Source: WHTX01 sp038255145
GTDB taxonomy: Bacteria > Actinomycetota > Acidimicrobiia > Acidimicrobiales > CAIXPF01
Length of the DNA: 39,125 nucleotides
Direction: 5' to 3'
NCBI GenBank assembly: GCA_038255145.1
Contig: JBBSLP010000059.1
Span: forward strand, 1 to 39,125
In this document: positions 23,725-31,688 of the stretch, in pieces
Layout of the letters: every line of letters starts with the position of its first letter
Position numbering within the stretch: position 1 is the stretch's first letter
Notes under the pieces: model-generated
What the model saw: the letters and a program-made list of their open reading frames with translations, nothing else
The model's database searches: none
What the model was told of the DNA's origin: nothing
Position numbers and translations under genes: made by a program

Positions 23725-24599
23725 TCACCTCCCGTGCTCAGGCTGGGCCCGTACGACCACGGTCGGGTACGGGCCGTGGTGGACGCACTGGGAGCTGACC
23801 GAGCCGAGCAGCAACCATTTGAAGCCGCCGCGCCCCCGGCTGCCCACGACCAGCAGGCTGGCCTGCGAGGCGCGGTCGCGGAGCACCCGGGCCGGCTGGC
23901 CCTGGACCAGCACCGCCTCGACGTCCGAACCGCCGTCGGGGCAGGCGCGGCTGATGGCCGACGTCAGCGACGCCCGCGCCCCCTCCTCCAGACCCGCGGA
24001 TCGGGCATGGGTCCGAAGGGCAGGGCCGAGGCGTAGGGGTAGGACCACGCACCGACCGCTTCGACGGAGCCACCCCACAGCCCGGCTTCCGACGCCGCCC
24101 AGGTCAACGTCAGCACGCTGGCGTCCGATCCGTCGACGCCGACGACGATGCGCCCGTCCTGCTGGGGTCGGTCTTCGGGGACGACCACCACGGGTCCTTG
24201 GGCGTGGTCGACCACCTGCTCGCTGACCGACCCCAGCAGCAGGCCCGTGAACCCACCGAGGCCGCGGGACCCGACCACGACCAGGTCGCGCTCGCCCGCC
24301 ACCTCGAGGATGGCCTGGGCGGGCATGGCGCACTCCACGACCTGCTCGACGAGGGCCACGGCCTCGGGCTCGAGGACCTCGGCCCGACAGCGCGCCAGCT
24401 CGGCGGCCGCCGCGGTGTCGTCGAAGTGGGGATCGAACGGCGTCGACGTGTCGGCGGGGCGCTGGTCGAGCAGGTCCCAGGCCATCACGGCGACGAGCGA
24501 CGTCTGGCGGATGTCGGCCTCGCGAGCTGCCCAGCGCAGGGCCGAGGTGGCCGACGCCGACCCGTCCACGCCGACGACGACCTTCGGCTTCGTGCTCAT
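23725..24599 (-). pseudogene. Tandem universal stress protein with a frameshift
   Basis: ATG 24599 (GGAGG 8 nt upstream) begins KVVVGVDGSASATSALRWA, followed by VVVGSRGLGGFTGLLLGSVS, a textbook Usp ATP loop, and a second domain RIVVGVDGSDASVLTLTWAA. At about 24000, after FGPMPDP, the frame shifts by one base. The rest, GLEEGARASLTSAIS then LVVGSRGRGGFKWLLLGSVS, lies in another frame ending at 23725. Only one extra base in CCGCGG explains it, so a sequencing error or very recent mutation is plausible. The protein otherwise looks intact and belongs to the dormancy set. Confidence 0.8.
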
Positions 24600-24672
24600 C
24601 ACGCCACCTCCCGCTACCGGGACCGACCTGATCCCTGCAGGAGAGCGTCCCGCGCCCGGCCGCCGGCAAACC

Positions 24673-24711
24673 AGGGCCTTGGGTCACCAACAGCGGGGGC
24701 CCTGTGACCCT
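24673..24711. promoter_or_regulatory. Two proposed DevR boxes between Usp and alcohol dehydrogenase
   Basis: AGGGCCTTGGGTCAC (24673-24687, one mismatch to the dyad) and GGGCCCTGTGACCCT (24697-24711, two mismatches) lie in the 236-bp divergent region, 24 bp start to start. They are 73 bp from the Usp ATG and 124 bp from the dehydrogenase ATG and could drive both directions, including devR downstream. Confidence 0.55.
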
Positions 24712-24835
24712 CGGCGTTCGCGCTCGACACCCACGGCGACAAGGGGCGGAGGTCCCGGCGGCGGGGGTCGAAGCGCCCTGGCCAGGGCTCCGGGGCGGGC
24801 GCGACGGTCGTGGGCAGAACGACGGAGGAGGCCCC

Positions 24836-25882
24836 ATGGAAGCGTTGCAGCTCGTCGCGTGGAAGCGCCCACCCGAGATCCGCCAGGTACCGGAACCCGA
24901 TCCAGGCCCGGGTCAGGTGGTCATCCGCGTCGGCGGCGCCGGGGCATGCCACTCCGACCTGCACCTCATGCACGACTTCGACGCCAGTGTGGTGCCCTGG
25001 GGGCCGCCGTTCACCCTCGGCCACGAGAACGCCGGTTGGGTGGAGGCCATCGGTGCCGGGGTGACCGGCCTCGAGCCCGGCCAGGCCGTGGCCGTCTACG
25101 GCCCCTGGGGCTGCGGGCGGTGCCACCGCTGCCGTACCGGCATGGAGAACTCCTGCCAGCACCAGGCCGAGCTGGGCGCAGCCGGTGGCGGGCTTGGCCT
25201 CGACGGTGGCATGGCACCGCTGATGCTGGTGCCATCGGCCCGGCACCTCGTCCCCCTCGACGGCCTCGACCCTGTGCAGGCCGCGCCGATGACCGACGCC
25301 GGGCTGACGCCCTACCACGCCATCAAACGGTCCCTCCCCCTGCTCGTGCCCGGTTCGACCGCCGTGGTCATCGGTGCCGGCGGTCTGGGCCACATGGCCC
25401 TGCAGATCCTGGCCGCCACCTGTCCGGCCACCGTGATCGCCGTCGACCAGCGCCCGGGCGCCCTGGCCCTGGCCAAGCAGCTCGGCGCCCATCACGTGGT
25501 CAGCGCCGGGCACGAGGCCGCAGCCGAGGTGCGCGAGCTCACCCGCGGCCGCGGCGCGGACCTGGTCCTCGACCTGGTGGGCGTGGAGGCCACCCTGGCC
25601 CTCGGCGTGGCCGTGTCCCGCCCTCTCGGCCAGGTGACCCTCGTGGGCATCGGCGGCGGCGCCTACCCCTTCAGCTTCTTCAGCCTGCCCTACGAGGTCT
25701 CCCTGGCCACGACCTACTGGGGATCGTTGCCCGAGCTCGTGGAGGTGCTGGAACTGGCCCGCACCGGGCACCTGCGTGCCCACGTGGAGACCTTCCTCAT
25801 GGCTGACGCGGCCAAGGCCTACGAGGCGATGCGAGCAGGGACGCTGGACGGACGGGCCGTCATCGTGCCCACCCCCGGGTGA
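24836..25882 (+). CDS. Zinc-dependent alcohol dehydrogenase
   Basis: NAD(P)-dependent medium-chain dehydrogenase of 348 residues. Catalytic zinc ligands are visible: Cys in GACHSDLHLMH and the GHENAG His-Glu pair. The structural-zinc Cys set is CGRCHRCRTGMENSC. Rossmann motif VVIGAGGLGHMALQ. GGAGGAGG precedes ATG 24836. It lies 27 bp before devR on the same strand, so they are probably cotranscribed. It may reoxidise or regenerate NADH under low oxygen; the substrate is unknown. Confidence 0.92.
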   Translation: MEALQLVAWKRPPEIRQVPEPDPGPGQVVIRVGGAGACHSDLHLMHDFDASVVPWGPPFTLGHENAGWVEAIGAGVTGLEPGQAVAVYGPWGCGRCHRCRTGMENSCQHQAELGAAGGGLGLDGGMAPLMLVPSARHLVPLDGLDPVQAAPMTDAGLTPYHAIKRSLPLLVPGSTAVVIGAGGLGHMALQILAATCPATVIAVDQRPGALALAKQLGAHHVVSAGHEAAAEVRELTRGRGADLVLDLVGVEATLALGVAVSRPLGQVTLVGIGGGAYPFSFFSLPYEVSLATTYWGSLPELVEVLELARTGHLRAHVETFLMADAAKAYEAMRAGTLDGRAVIVPTPG

Positions 25883-25909
25883 GAGGCTGGGTACGACCAC
25901 GGAGGTGCC

Positions 25910-26566
25910 ATGACGACGAAGGTGTTCCTGCTCGACGACCACGAGGTGGTGCGGGCGGGTGTGCGGGAGCTGCTCGAGAGCGGCGGTGAGTTCGTGGTCG
26001 TGGGCGAGGCGTCCACGGCCGAGGAGGCCATGCGCCGCATCCCCGCCACGCGATGCGACGTCGCCATCCTCGACGTCCGGCTGCCCGACGGCAACGGCAT
26101 CGAGGTGTGCCGGGAGATCAGGTCCCGCATGCCCGAGCTCAGCTGCCTCATGCTGACGTCCTTCGCCGACGACGAGGCCCTCTTCGACGCCATCATGGCC
26201 GGCGCCTCCGGCTACGTCCTCAAGCAGATCCGCGGCACCGACCTGGTCGACGCCGTACGCCACGTCGCCGCGGGCCAGTCGCTCCTCGACCCCGCGGTCA
26301 CGGCCCGGGTGCTGGAGCGAATCCGGCACGGCGACGACGGGGACGCGCTCCTCGACCGCCTCACCCAGCAGGAGGGACGGATCCTCCAGCTGATCGGTGA
26401 AGGGCTCACCAACCGCCAGATCGCCGAGCAGATGTACCTGGCCGAGAAGACGGTCAAGAACTACGTGTCCAACCTGCTCGCCAAGTTGGGCATGGCCCGC
26501 CGTACCGAGGCCGCGGCCTACATCGCCCGCTCCGGCGAGCGGGATCGGCGCCGCTACCAGGGCTGA
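25910..26566 (+). CDS. devR: DevR/DosR-like NarL-family response regulator
   Basis: Receiver domain with Asp9/Asp10, phospho-acceptor Asp55 in AILDVRLPDGNG, and Lys in GYVLKQIRG, then a LuxR-type HTH: LTQQEGRILQLIGEGLTNRQ, then AEKTVKNYVSNLLAKLGM and RRTEAAAY. The recognition helix EKTVKNYVS is the same as I recall for mycobacterial DosR, the hypoxia/NO dormancy activator. GGAGG precedes ATG 25910. No DevS/DosT sensor kinase is in the window. Surrounding genes are typical DosR targets, so it probably controls the island through the 15-bp boxes. Confidence 0.9.
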   Translation: MTTKVFLLDDHEVVRAGVRELLESGGEFVVVGEASTAEEAMRRIPATRCDVAILDVRLPDGNGIEVCREIRSRMPELSCLMLTSFADDEALFDAIMAGASGYVLKQIRGTDLVDAVRHVAAGQSLLDPAVTARVLERIRHGDDGDALLDRLTQQEGRILQLIGEGLTNRQIAEQMYLAEKTVKNYVSNLLAKLGMARRTEAAAYIARSGERDRRRYQG

Positions 26567-26592
26567 ACGCCGGTCCTGCCCGGAGGGCCGCG

Positions 26593-26630
26593 GGGCCGGG
26601 TGACCCGCCTGGCTCGGGACCTGTGGCCCT
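26593..26630 (+). promoter_or_regulatory. Proposed DevR boxes upstream of the flavodoxin gene
   Basis: GGGACCTGTGGCCCT (26616-26630) matches the dyad perfectly, 49 bp before ATG 26680. A weaker copy, GGGCCGGGTGACCCG (26593-26607), lies 23 bp upstream, start to start, close to the 24-bp spacing of the pair at 24673-24711. Confidence 0.6.
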
Positions 26631-26679
26631 GAGCAGCGGCCCGCGACGACGTCAGGCTCGGTGGCGAAGGAGGCCCACC

Positions 26680-27219
26680 ATGCGAGCCATCGTCGTGTAC
26701 GAGTCCATCTACGGGAACACCCACACCATCGCCGAGCACATCGCCCGGGGCCTGGGCACGGGCACCGTCGCCGTCCCGGTCGCCGAGGCCACCCCCCAGC
26801 TCGTCAGCGATGCCGACCTGGTGGTCGTAGGCGGCCCGACCCACCTGCACGGCATGAGCTGGTCGCGCACCCGTCAGTCGGCCGTCAACGCTGTCGCCGA
26901 GCAGGAGGACAGCGATGTCGCCGTCGATCCCTCGGCCCCCGGCCCCGGCCTGCGGGACTGGATGAAGGCCCTCGGTCACGTCCCCGGCACGTGGGCCGCC
27001 GCCTTCGACACCCGGTTGGGGGGCTCCCCCCGGGTCACGGGCCGAGCCTCCCGGGAGATCAGCCACCGGCTCCGCCACCACGACTTCCGGGAGCTGACGC
27101 CGCCCGAGAGCTTCCTCGTCGACGGTGACAGCCACCTGTTCCCCGGGGAGGCCGACCGGGCCATGGCCTGGGGTGCCGAACTGGCCCGGGCCCTCCTCTC
27201 CATCGTGCCGACCCGCTGA
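26680..27219 (+). CDS. Flavodoxin-family protein
   Basis: FMN-binding electron carrier of 179 residues. The phosphate loop YESIYGNTHTIAEHIA is a clear flavodoxin signature, followed by DLVVVGGPTHLHGMSW. The C-terminal half (AAFDTRLGG, ASREISHRLRHHDF, ESFLVDGDSHLFPGE) matches the long actinobacterial flavodoxin/FMN-reductase-like group. AAGGAGG precedes ATG 26680; the open frame upstream is not used. The proposed DevR box suggests induction under hypoxia. It converges on the nitroreductase gene. Confidence 0.88.
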   Translation: MRAIVVYESIYGNTHTIAEHIARGLGTGTVAVPVAEATPQLVSDADLVVVGGPTHLHGMSWSRTRQSAVNAVAEQEDSDVAVDPSAPGPGLRDWMKALGHVPGTWAAAFDTRLGGSPRVTGRASREISHRLRHHDFRELTPPESFLVDGDSHLFPGEADRAMAWGAELARALLSIVPTR

Positions 27220-27264
27220 GCGCTCCCCAGAACGGACGTCGACCGCCAACCGCGGACGACGGCT

Positions 27265-28186
27265 TCAGGGGGCGACGAGGACGTCGGCCAGTGGCCGACG
27301 GGACGTGGGGCCCGGGTCGGCGCCGTAGCCCAGGCGCAGCAGCAGCTGGGGTGGCCCGGGGGCCGCGATGACCTGGGCCAGCCCCCGACGGATGCCGGGG
27401 ACCTCCACCGCCTGGTTCAGGAACGACGCCCAGACCCCGGCCGAGCGCGCTCGCAGCAGCAGGGTCGACAGGACCACGCCGCAGCGCATCCAGGCCGTCC
27501 AGTGACCGGGCCCGGGAGGCGTCCACCCAGGAGGCGAGCTCGGCCCGGAACGCCGGGTCGGCGGCCTGGAGGACGTCGCCGGCGGCGACCAGGTCGGCCA
27601 GCTCGTGGCGCTCGTGCGGTCGTACCACGTGGAGCCAGCACCCGGCCCGCCGTGCATCGCGCACGAGGCCGTCGAGGACCTCCGACGACACCGGGCGCAG
27701 CTCGAAGCGGCGGCGGTTGGTGTGTCGCCGGGTGATCTGGTCGAACAGGACCCGCTCGTCCTCGTCGGCCAGCCGGGCATCCCCGACGGTGACCGTGGCC
27801 AGGTGGTCGGGTTCGCTGGGGTCGGGCGCGGCCACGTCGGCGTCGAAACCCAGGTTGGCCAGGGTGAGGACGAGGTGCCCGACGAGGGCGCCGCAGGACA
27901 TGACCAACTCGCGATCGTGGGGATCGACGGCCGGGAGCCGCCGGGCCCGGTCGGCGAGGACGTCGACGGCCGCGCCCCGCAGGCGCAGCCGCCAGGGCTG
28001 GGTGTTGTGGTTGGAGGGCGCCAGGAGGGCGACGAGCGAAGCCCGCCGCAGCACCCCTTCGGGCGTGTCGACACCGGGTGGCTGCAATCCGAGCAGCCAG
28101 TCGCCTCCCGGCACCTCGGTGGCCGTTCGGGGCGGGCGCTGGCCACGTCGGTGCAACTGACCGCCGGATTGTCGCTTCGCCTCCAT
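27265..28186 (-). pseudogene. Acg-type nitroreductase with internal deletion
   Basis: ATG 28186 (AGGAAGAGG upstream) starts a nitroreductase-fold protein like mycobacterial Acg: LLAPSNHNTQPWRLRLRG, VMSCGALVGHLVLTLANLG, DQITRRHTNRRRF. Near 27490, after WVDASRARSLDGL, the frame changes and some tens of residues are missing. Coding resumes as LSTLLLRARSAGVWASFLNQ, then VEVPGIRRG and PQLLLRLGYG to stop 27265. Acg-like proteins are classic DosR-regulon members that probably sequester flavin. It is the last gene of the leftward dormancy operon. Inactivity is inferred from the break. Confidence 0.8.
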
Positions 28187-28236
28187 GTGCGCCTCTTCCT
28201 CCGTGTCGGTGTCACCCGTCCCCCACGGATGACGAG

Positions 28237-29364
28237 CTACCGCCCAGCGTGGCGCCGTCGTCCGCTGCCCGGAAGGGCCCAACGGCTCCCCTCCACCGCC
28301 GGACGTCCTCCATCGCCTCCGGGCGGTGGCGCCGACGTGGTCCCCGAGCCCGCGGTCTCACGACGTGCGCCGGCCAGGCCCGCACCTCCTGCCGACACCG
28401 CCAGGGCCAGGGCGGCCAGAGCGTCATCCGTGCCCACGGCGATGAGCACATCGCCGGCCTCCACGGCGGTCGACGGGTCGAGGCTGGTCTGGAACAGGGC
28501 CTGGGGACCACACCGACGGGCCAGCACCCGGGCGCCTCCCACGAGGTCCTCGATCGCCGCCCCCACCAGCGCGGACCCCGGAGGCACGTACACCTCCCCC
28601 AAGCGGAACTCGAGGCTGTGCTCGTGCATGACCACGTCGAGGAACTCGGCCACGTTGGGGTGCACCACGAAGGCGGCCATGCGGGCTCCACCGATGCGCT
28701 GGGGGTTGACGACCCGGTCAGCGCCGGCACGCGCCAACTTGTCGACGCTGGCGTCCTGCCGGGCCCGGGCCACGATGAACAGGCCGGGGTTCAGGGCCCG
28801 GCCGGACAGGGTCACGAAGAGGTTGTCGGCATCCGACGCCAGCGCGGCCACGAGCACCGCGGCCCGTTCGATCCCCGCCCGCCTGAGCACGTCGTCGCTG
28901 GTTGCGTCGCCCGACAGGGCGGGGAACGGGCAGCTCGACAGGCGCTCGGCATCGATGTCGATCATGACCACGGACCTCCCTGCGCCGGCGAGCTCGTCGC
29001 CCACGGCCTGGCCCACACGACCCCAGCCGCACAGGACGACGTGGCCGGACAGGGTGGAGATCTTGCGGTCCATGCGTCGCCTCCCGACGAGCTCGAGCAG
29101 GTCACCCTCGATGACGAGACCGACCATGGCGGTGATGGTGTAGAGCACGGTCCCCACGCCCACCAGGATCAAGGCGATGGTGAACGCCATCTCCGCGGGT
29201 CCGAAGTCGCGCACCTCGCGGAAGCCGACCGTCGTGACCGTGGTCACCGTCTGGTAGGCCGCCTCGAGCCACCCGAACCCGAGCAACCGGTAGCCCACCG
29301 TGCCGCCCAGCAGGACGGTGACGACGGCGGCGGCGGCCAGGGCCACCCGCCGGGCCCCCGTCAC
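28237..29364 (-). CDS. Potassium channel with RCK (TrkA) domain
   Basis: Two-span channel subunit with cytosolic regulator, 375 residues. TM1 near VALAAAAVVTVLLGG, pore loop TVTTVTTVGFREV with selectivity filter TVGF, TM2 near FTIALILVGVGTVLYTI. RCK_N follows with HVVLCGWGRVGQAVGDEL (nucleotide-binding fold) and an RCK_C domain (LGEVYVPPGSALVG to AGDVLIAVGTDDAL). The last 45 residues are low-complexity. GTG start, 16 bp after the preceding gene. It probably controls membrane potential or K+ during dormancy, inferred from its operon. Confidence 0.92.
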   Translation of the reverse strand: MTGARRVALAAAAVVTVLLGGTVGYRLLGFGWLEAAYQTVTTVTTVGFREVRDFGPAEMAFTIALILVGVGTVLYTITAMVGLVIEGDLLELVGRRRMDRKISTLSGHVVLCGWGRVGQAVGDELAGAGRSVVMIDIDAERLSSCPFPALSGDATSDDVLRRAGIERAAVLVAALASDADNLFVTLSGRALNPGLFIVARARQDASVDKLARAGADRVVNPQRIGGARMAAFVVHPNVAEFLDVVMHEHSLEFRLGEVYVPPGSALVGAAIEDLVGGARVLARRCGPQALFQTSLDPSTAVEAGDVLIAVGTDDALAALALAVSAGGAGLAGARRETAGSGTTSAPPPGGDGGRPAVEGSRWALPGSGRRRHAGR

Positions 29365-29380
29365 GATGGTGGGGCGGTGG

Positions 29381-29875
29381 TCACGACGGCGAGGCCGGGT
29401 AGGCCCAGGCCGGGCCCAGGCGGCGGCCGCTCACCTGCACGGGGCTGATGCGGATCCAGTGGTCCTTGAGGCCGCGCGACCAGGATCGGAGCCGCTCGGG
29501 GTGGGCGCCAGCGAGCGTCGCCACGTCGGTGACCTCCTCCGCCGTGCCGTGTACGAGCACGCTCCATCCGCATCGGTACAGGCGGTCGAGCTCATCGACC
29601 TCGAAGACCACCCGGGCGCCGCCGCGCGCACCGGAGAGCTTGCTGCCCGCCGCCGTGCGGACGAGCACGTCGTCACCGTCGAGGCGGAAGTTGACCGGCA
29701 GGGCCACCGGCCAGCCGTCGACGACGAAGGCCAACCGCCCCACGGTGGCGGTGGCCAGCAGGTCGTAGCACTCCTGGCGCAGCAACGACGTCGTCCCCGG
29801 GGGCAGGCTCACGGTCTGCAGGTCGGCCAGCGGCGGCGACGCGACCCGGTCCTCCCCGCCCTGTGGATCAGCCAT
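29381..29875 (-). CDS. Pyridoxamine 5'-phosphate oxidase-like FMN-binding protein
   Basis: A 164-residue split-barrel flavoprotein: ECYDLLATATVGRLAFVVDG, LPVNFRLDGDDVLVRTAAG, VVFEVDELDRLYRCGWSVLV, HGTAEEVTD, and end HWIRISPVQVSGRRL. Proteins of this group bind FMN or F420; several are induced with DosR in mycobacteria. Its ATG (29875) overlaps the upstream Usp gene by 8 bp, so translation is coupled. The exact substrate is unknown. Confidence 0.88.
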   Translation of the reverse strand: MADPQGGEDRVASPPLADLQTVSLPPGTTSLLRQECYDLLATATVGRLAFVVDGWPVALPVNFRLDGDDVLVRTAAGSKLSGARGGARVVFEVDELDRLYRCGWSVLVHGTAEEVTDVATLAGAHPERLRSWSRGLKDHWIRISPVQVSGRRLGPAWAYPASPS

Positions 29876-30752
29876 GGGACGGCTCCAGGGCATGGGCACG
29901 GGGACGGGGACGGACGATGAGCACGGGGCCGTGGGCCAGGCGCAACACGTCGTGGGCCACGCTGCCCATGACGGCCTCGACGAGGCCGCCCCGGCCGTGG
30001 GTGGCCAGGGCGATGATCGTGCCCGGATGCACGTTGGCCCACTCCGCGATGGCCTCCCCGACGTGGCGACCGTGGAGCACCTCCCACGATGCGTCGACGC
30101 CCTGGGCCCGCAGCTCGTACGCGGCCTTGCGCACGGTGGCCGCCTCGATCGCGTCCTGGGGTGTGCGCCACCCGGGATCGACGACCTCGACCAAGGTCAG
30201 CGGCACCCCCAGCTGGCGGGCCAACCCGACGGCGACGGGCAGCGCCTGGCCGGCCAGCTCGCTGCCGTCGACGCAGGCGATCACGCGGTCGATGCGCCCA
30301 GCCGGTGCACAGGCGGGCCCGAACACCGCGGCAGGCCGGGGGACGGCGGCCAGCACCTGCGCGGTGACCGACGGCAGCATCGTCCGGACCAGGCCCCGGA
30401 GGTTGGAGGACGCGAAGCAGCCGAGGGCGGTGGGGGCGGCCGCCAGGGCGCGGGCCACGGGCCGGTCGATGTGCATGCCGTCCTCGCGGTCACAGGCGAG
30501 GACGTCAGCCGCCAGCCCGGCCTCGGCCGCCTGTTCGCGCACCTCGTCGGCCATGGCGTGGTGGCGGGGCAGGTCGGCCTGCATGACGTGGACCAGGCGC
30601 AACTCGACCCCGAGGCCATCGGCCAGGAGTCGGCACCAGCTCGTGGCCGTGCCCATGGCCGGAGAGCCGTCGGTGAAGAGCAGGACCTGATCCAGGGCCG
30701 ATGTCACTGTGGTTGTGCTTGGCACGATCTCTCCGATCAGGGGGACGCTCAT
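29868..30752 (-). CDS. Tandem universal stress protein
   Basis: Two Usp domains in 294 residues. The first (SALDQVLLFTDGSPAMGTAT) is diverged and lacks a clean ATP loop. The second (RVIACVDGSELAGQALPVAV) keeps IIALATHGRGGLVEAVMGSV, a full ATP-binding loop. ATG 30752 begins MSVPLIGE. It follows the FtsH-like fragment and overlaps the FMN-binding gene by 8 bp. A weak DevR-like box (30792-30806) lies 39 bp upstream, a distance like that at the other leftward boxes. Confidence 0.9.
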   Translation of the reverse strand: MSVPLIGEIVPSTTTVTSALDQVLLFTDGSPAMGTATSWCRLLADGLGVELRLVHVMQADLPRHHAMADEVREQAAEAGLAADVLACDREDGMHIDRPVARALAAAPTALGCFASSNLRGLVRTMLPSVTAQVLAAVPRPAAVFGPACAPAGRIDRVIACVDGSELAGQALPVAVGLARQLGVPLTLVEVVDPGWRTPQDAIEAATVRKAAYELRAQGVDASWEVLHGRHVGEAIAEWANVHPGTIIALATHGRGGLVEAVMGSVAHDVLRLAHGPVLIVRPRPRAHALEPSHG

Positions 30753-30791
30753 CGCCTCACGGCAACGTAGGACGGGTCTCGGCGACGGCCC

Positions 30792-30806
30792 AGGGCCGCT
30801 CGTCAC
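30792..30806 (-). promoter_or_regulatory. Weak DevR-like box upstream of a Usp gene
   Basis: AGGGCCGCTCGTCAC matches the dyad with two mismatches in the right arm, 39 bp before ATG 30752. It could be a secondary promoter inside the long leftward operon. Weak alone; listed because of position. Confidence 0.3.
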
Positions 30807-31138
30807 CGCCTGGCGGGGCCTTCCGGCCCCAGCTCGGCAGCCACCGGCGTGGCGCGTCGACCCCCGCCACGGGCCATGGCCGCGAGCAGCTCGTCACCGT
30901 CGAGGACCTCCTGCTGCTCGAGCTGGCGGGCGACCTCGTCGAGCTCGCCGAGGTGGTCCGACAACAGCTCGGTGGCGCGGGCCTCGACCTGGCGCAGGAA
31001 GGCGGTGATGGCATCGTCGATGGCGTGTTGGGTCGCATCGGCCAGCTCCGCGCGCTGCAGCGGCCCCTCGCCCGACGGGTAGGCGACGGGACCGAGCTCG
31101 GACAGGCCGAGCTCGACCTGGTGCTGGGGACATGTGAC
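30803..31138 (-). pseudogene. C-terminal FtsH (M41 peptidase-like) stub
   Basis: About 110 residues resembling the end of FtsH: SELGPVAYPSGEG, then TQHAIDDAITAFLRQVEA, RATELLSDHLGELDEVARQL and EQQEVLDGDELLAAM. The AAA ATPase and the HExxH zinc site are absent, and no normal start codon is seen at the fragment's edge, which abuts the CBS stop. It is either the remnant of a deleted ftsH that once sat in this operon or a small helical protein with an unusual start. FtsH is a membrane protease; this part alone cannot cut. Confidence 0.6.
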
Positions 31139-31139
31139 C

Positions 31140-31589
31140 TCACCCCCACCAGTGCTCGGGGTGGGGCGCCCCGGCCTGGCCGACGACGGCCACCAGGACC
31201 TGTGCCTGGGTGGGGAGGAGGACGGCGCCCAGCACTTCCCGCATGGAGACGACGCCGACGGCCCGTTGCCCCCGAGTGACGACCAGGTGGCGCACGTTCG
31301 CCTCGAGCATGAGCCCGGCCGCCTCCGTCGCCGTCGCCTGGGCGTCGATGGTGATGGGGGCGGGCACGGCCAGCTGCTCGACGGGGGTCCTGCCCTCATC
31401 GCCCCGGGCCACGGCCCGGGCGATGTCCCGCTCGGTGAGGATGGACACGAGCTCGCCGGGTGCGCCGACGAGGATGGAGGAGGTGCCGGCCTCGGCCATG
31501 CGGATGGCCGCGGCCTGCAGATCGGTACCGGGCTCGACGAACACCGGGGGACGCAGAGCAGTGACCGAACTGGGCTGGTGGGTGGTCAT
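31140..31589 (-). CDS. CBS-domain pair protein
   Basis: A 149-residue protein with two CBS motifs: PPVFVEPGTDLQAAAIRMA, then SILVGAPGELVSILTERDIA; and APITIDAQATATEAAGLML, then HLVVTRGQRAVGVVSMREV. CBS pairs bind adenine nucleotides and sense energy state. Similar stand-alone CBS proteins (Hrp1) are strongly DosR-induced in mycobacteria. It lies 99 bp after pfkB; I found no convincing DevR box in that gap. The FtsH-like stub follows at once. Confidence 0.9.
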   Translation of the reverse strand: MTTHQPSSVTALRPPVFVEPGTDLQAAAIRMAEAGTSSILVGAPGELVSILTERDIARAVARGDEGRTPVEQLAVPAPITIDAQATATEAAGLMLEANVRHLVVTRGQRAVGVVSMREVLGAVLLPTQAQVLVAVVGQAGAPHPEHWWG

Positions 31590-31688
31590 GACTGTGGTGT
31601 ACGCCCCGAGCGATGGTGGTCAGTAGGGCCGGACGTCGGGTGCGCGTGGGGACGAAGGCCTCCCCGGAGGACGACCGGCGGCCGCCCC

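Noticed and set aside
31590..31688. DevR box between pfkB and the CBS gene
   Set aside because: Partial GGGAC and AGGGCC half-sites are present but no copy with both arms at the right spacing.
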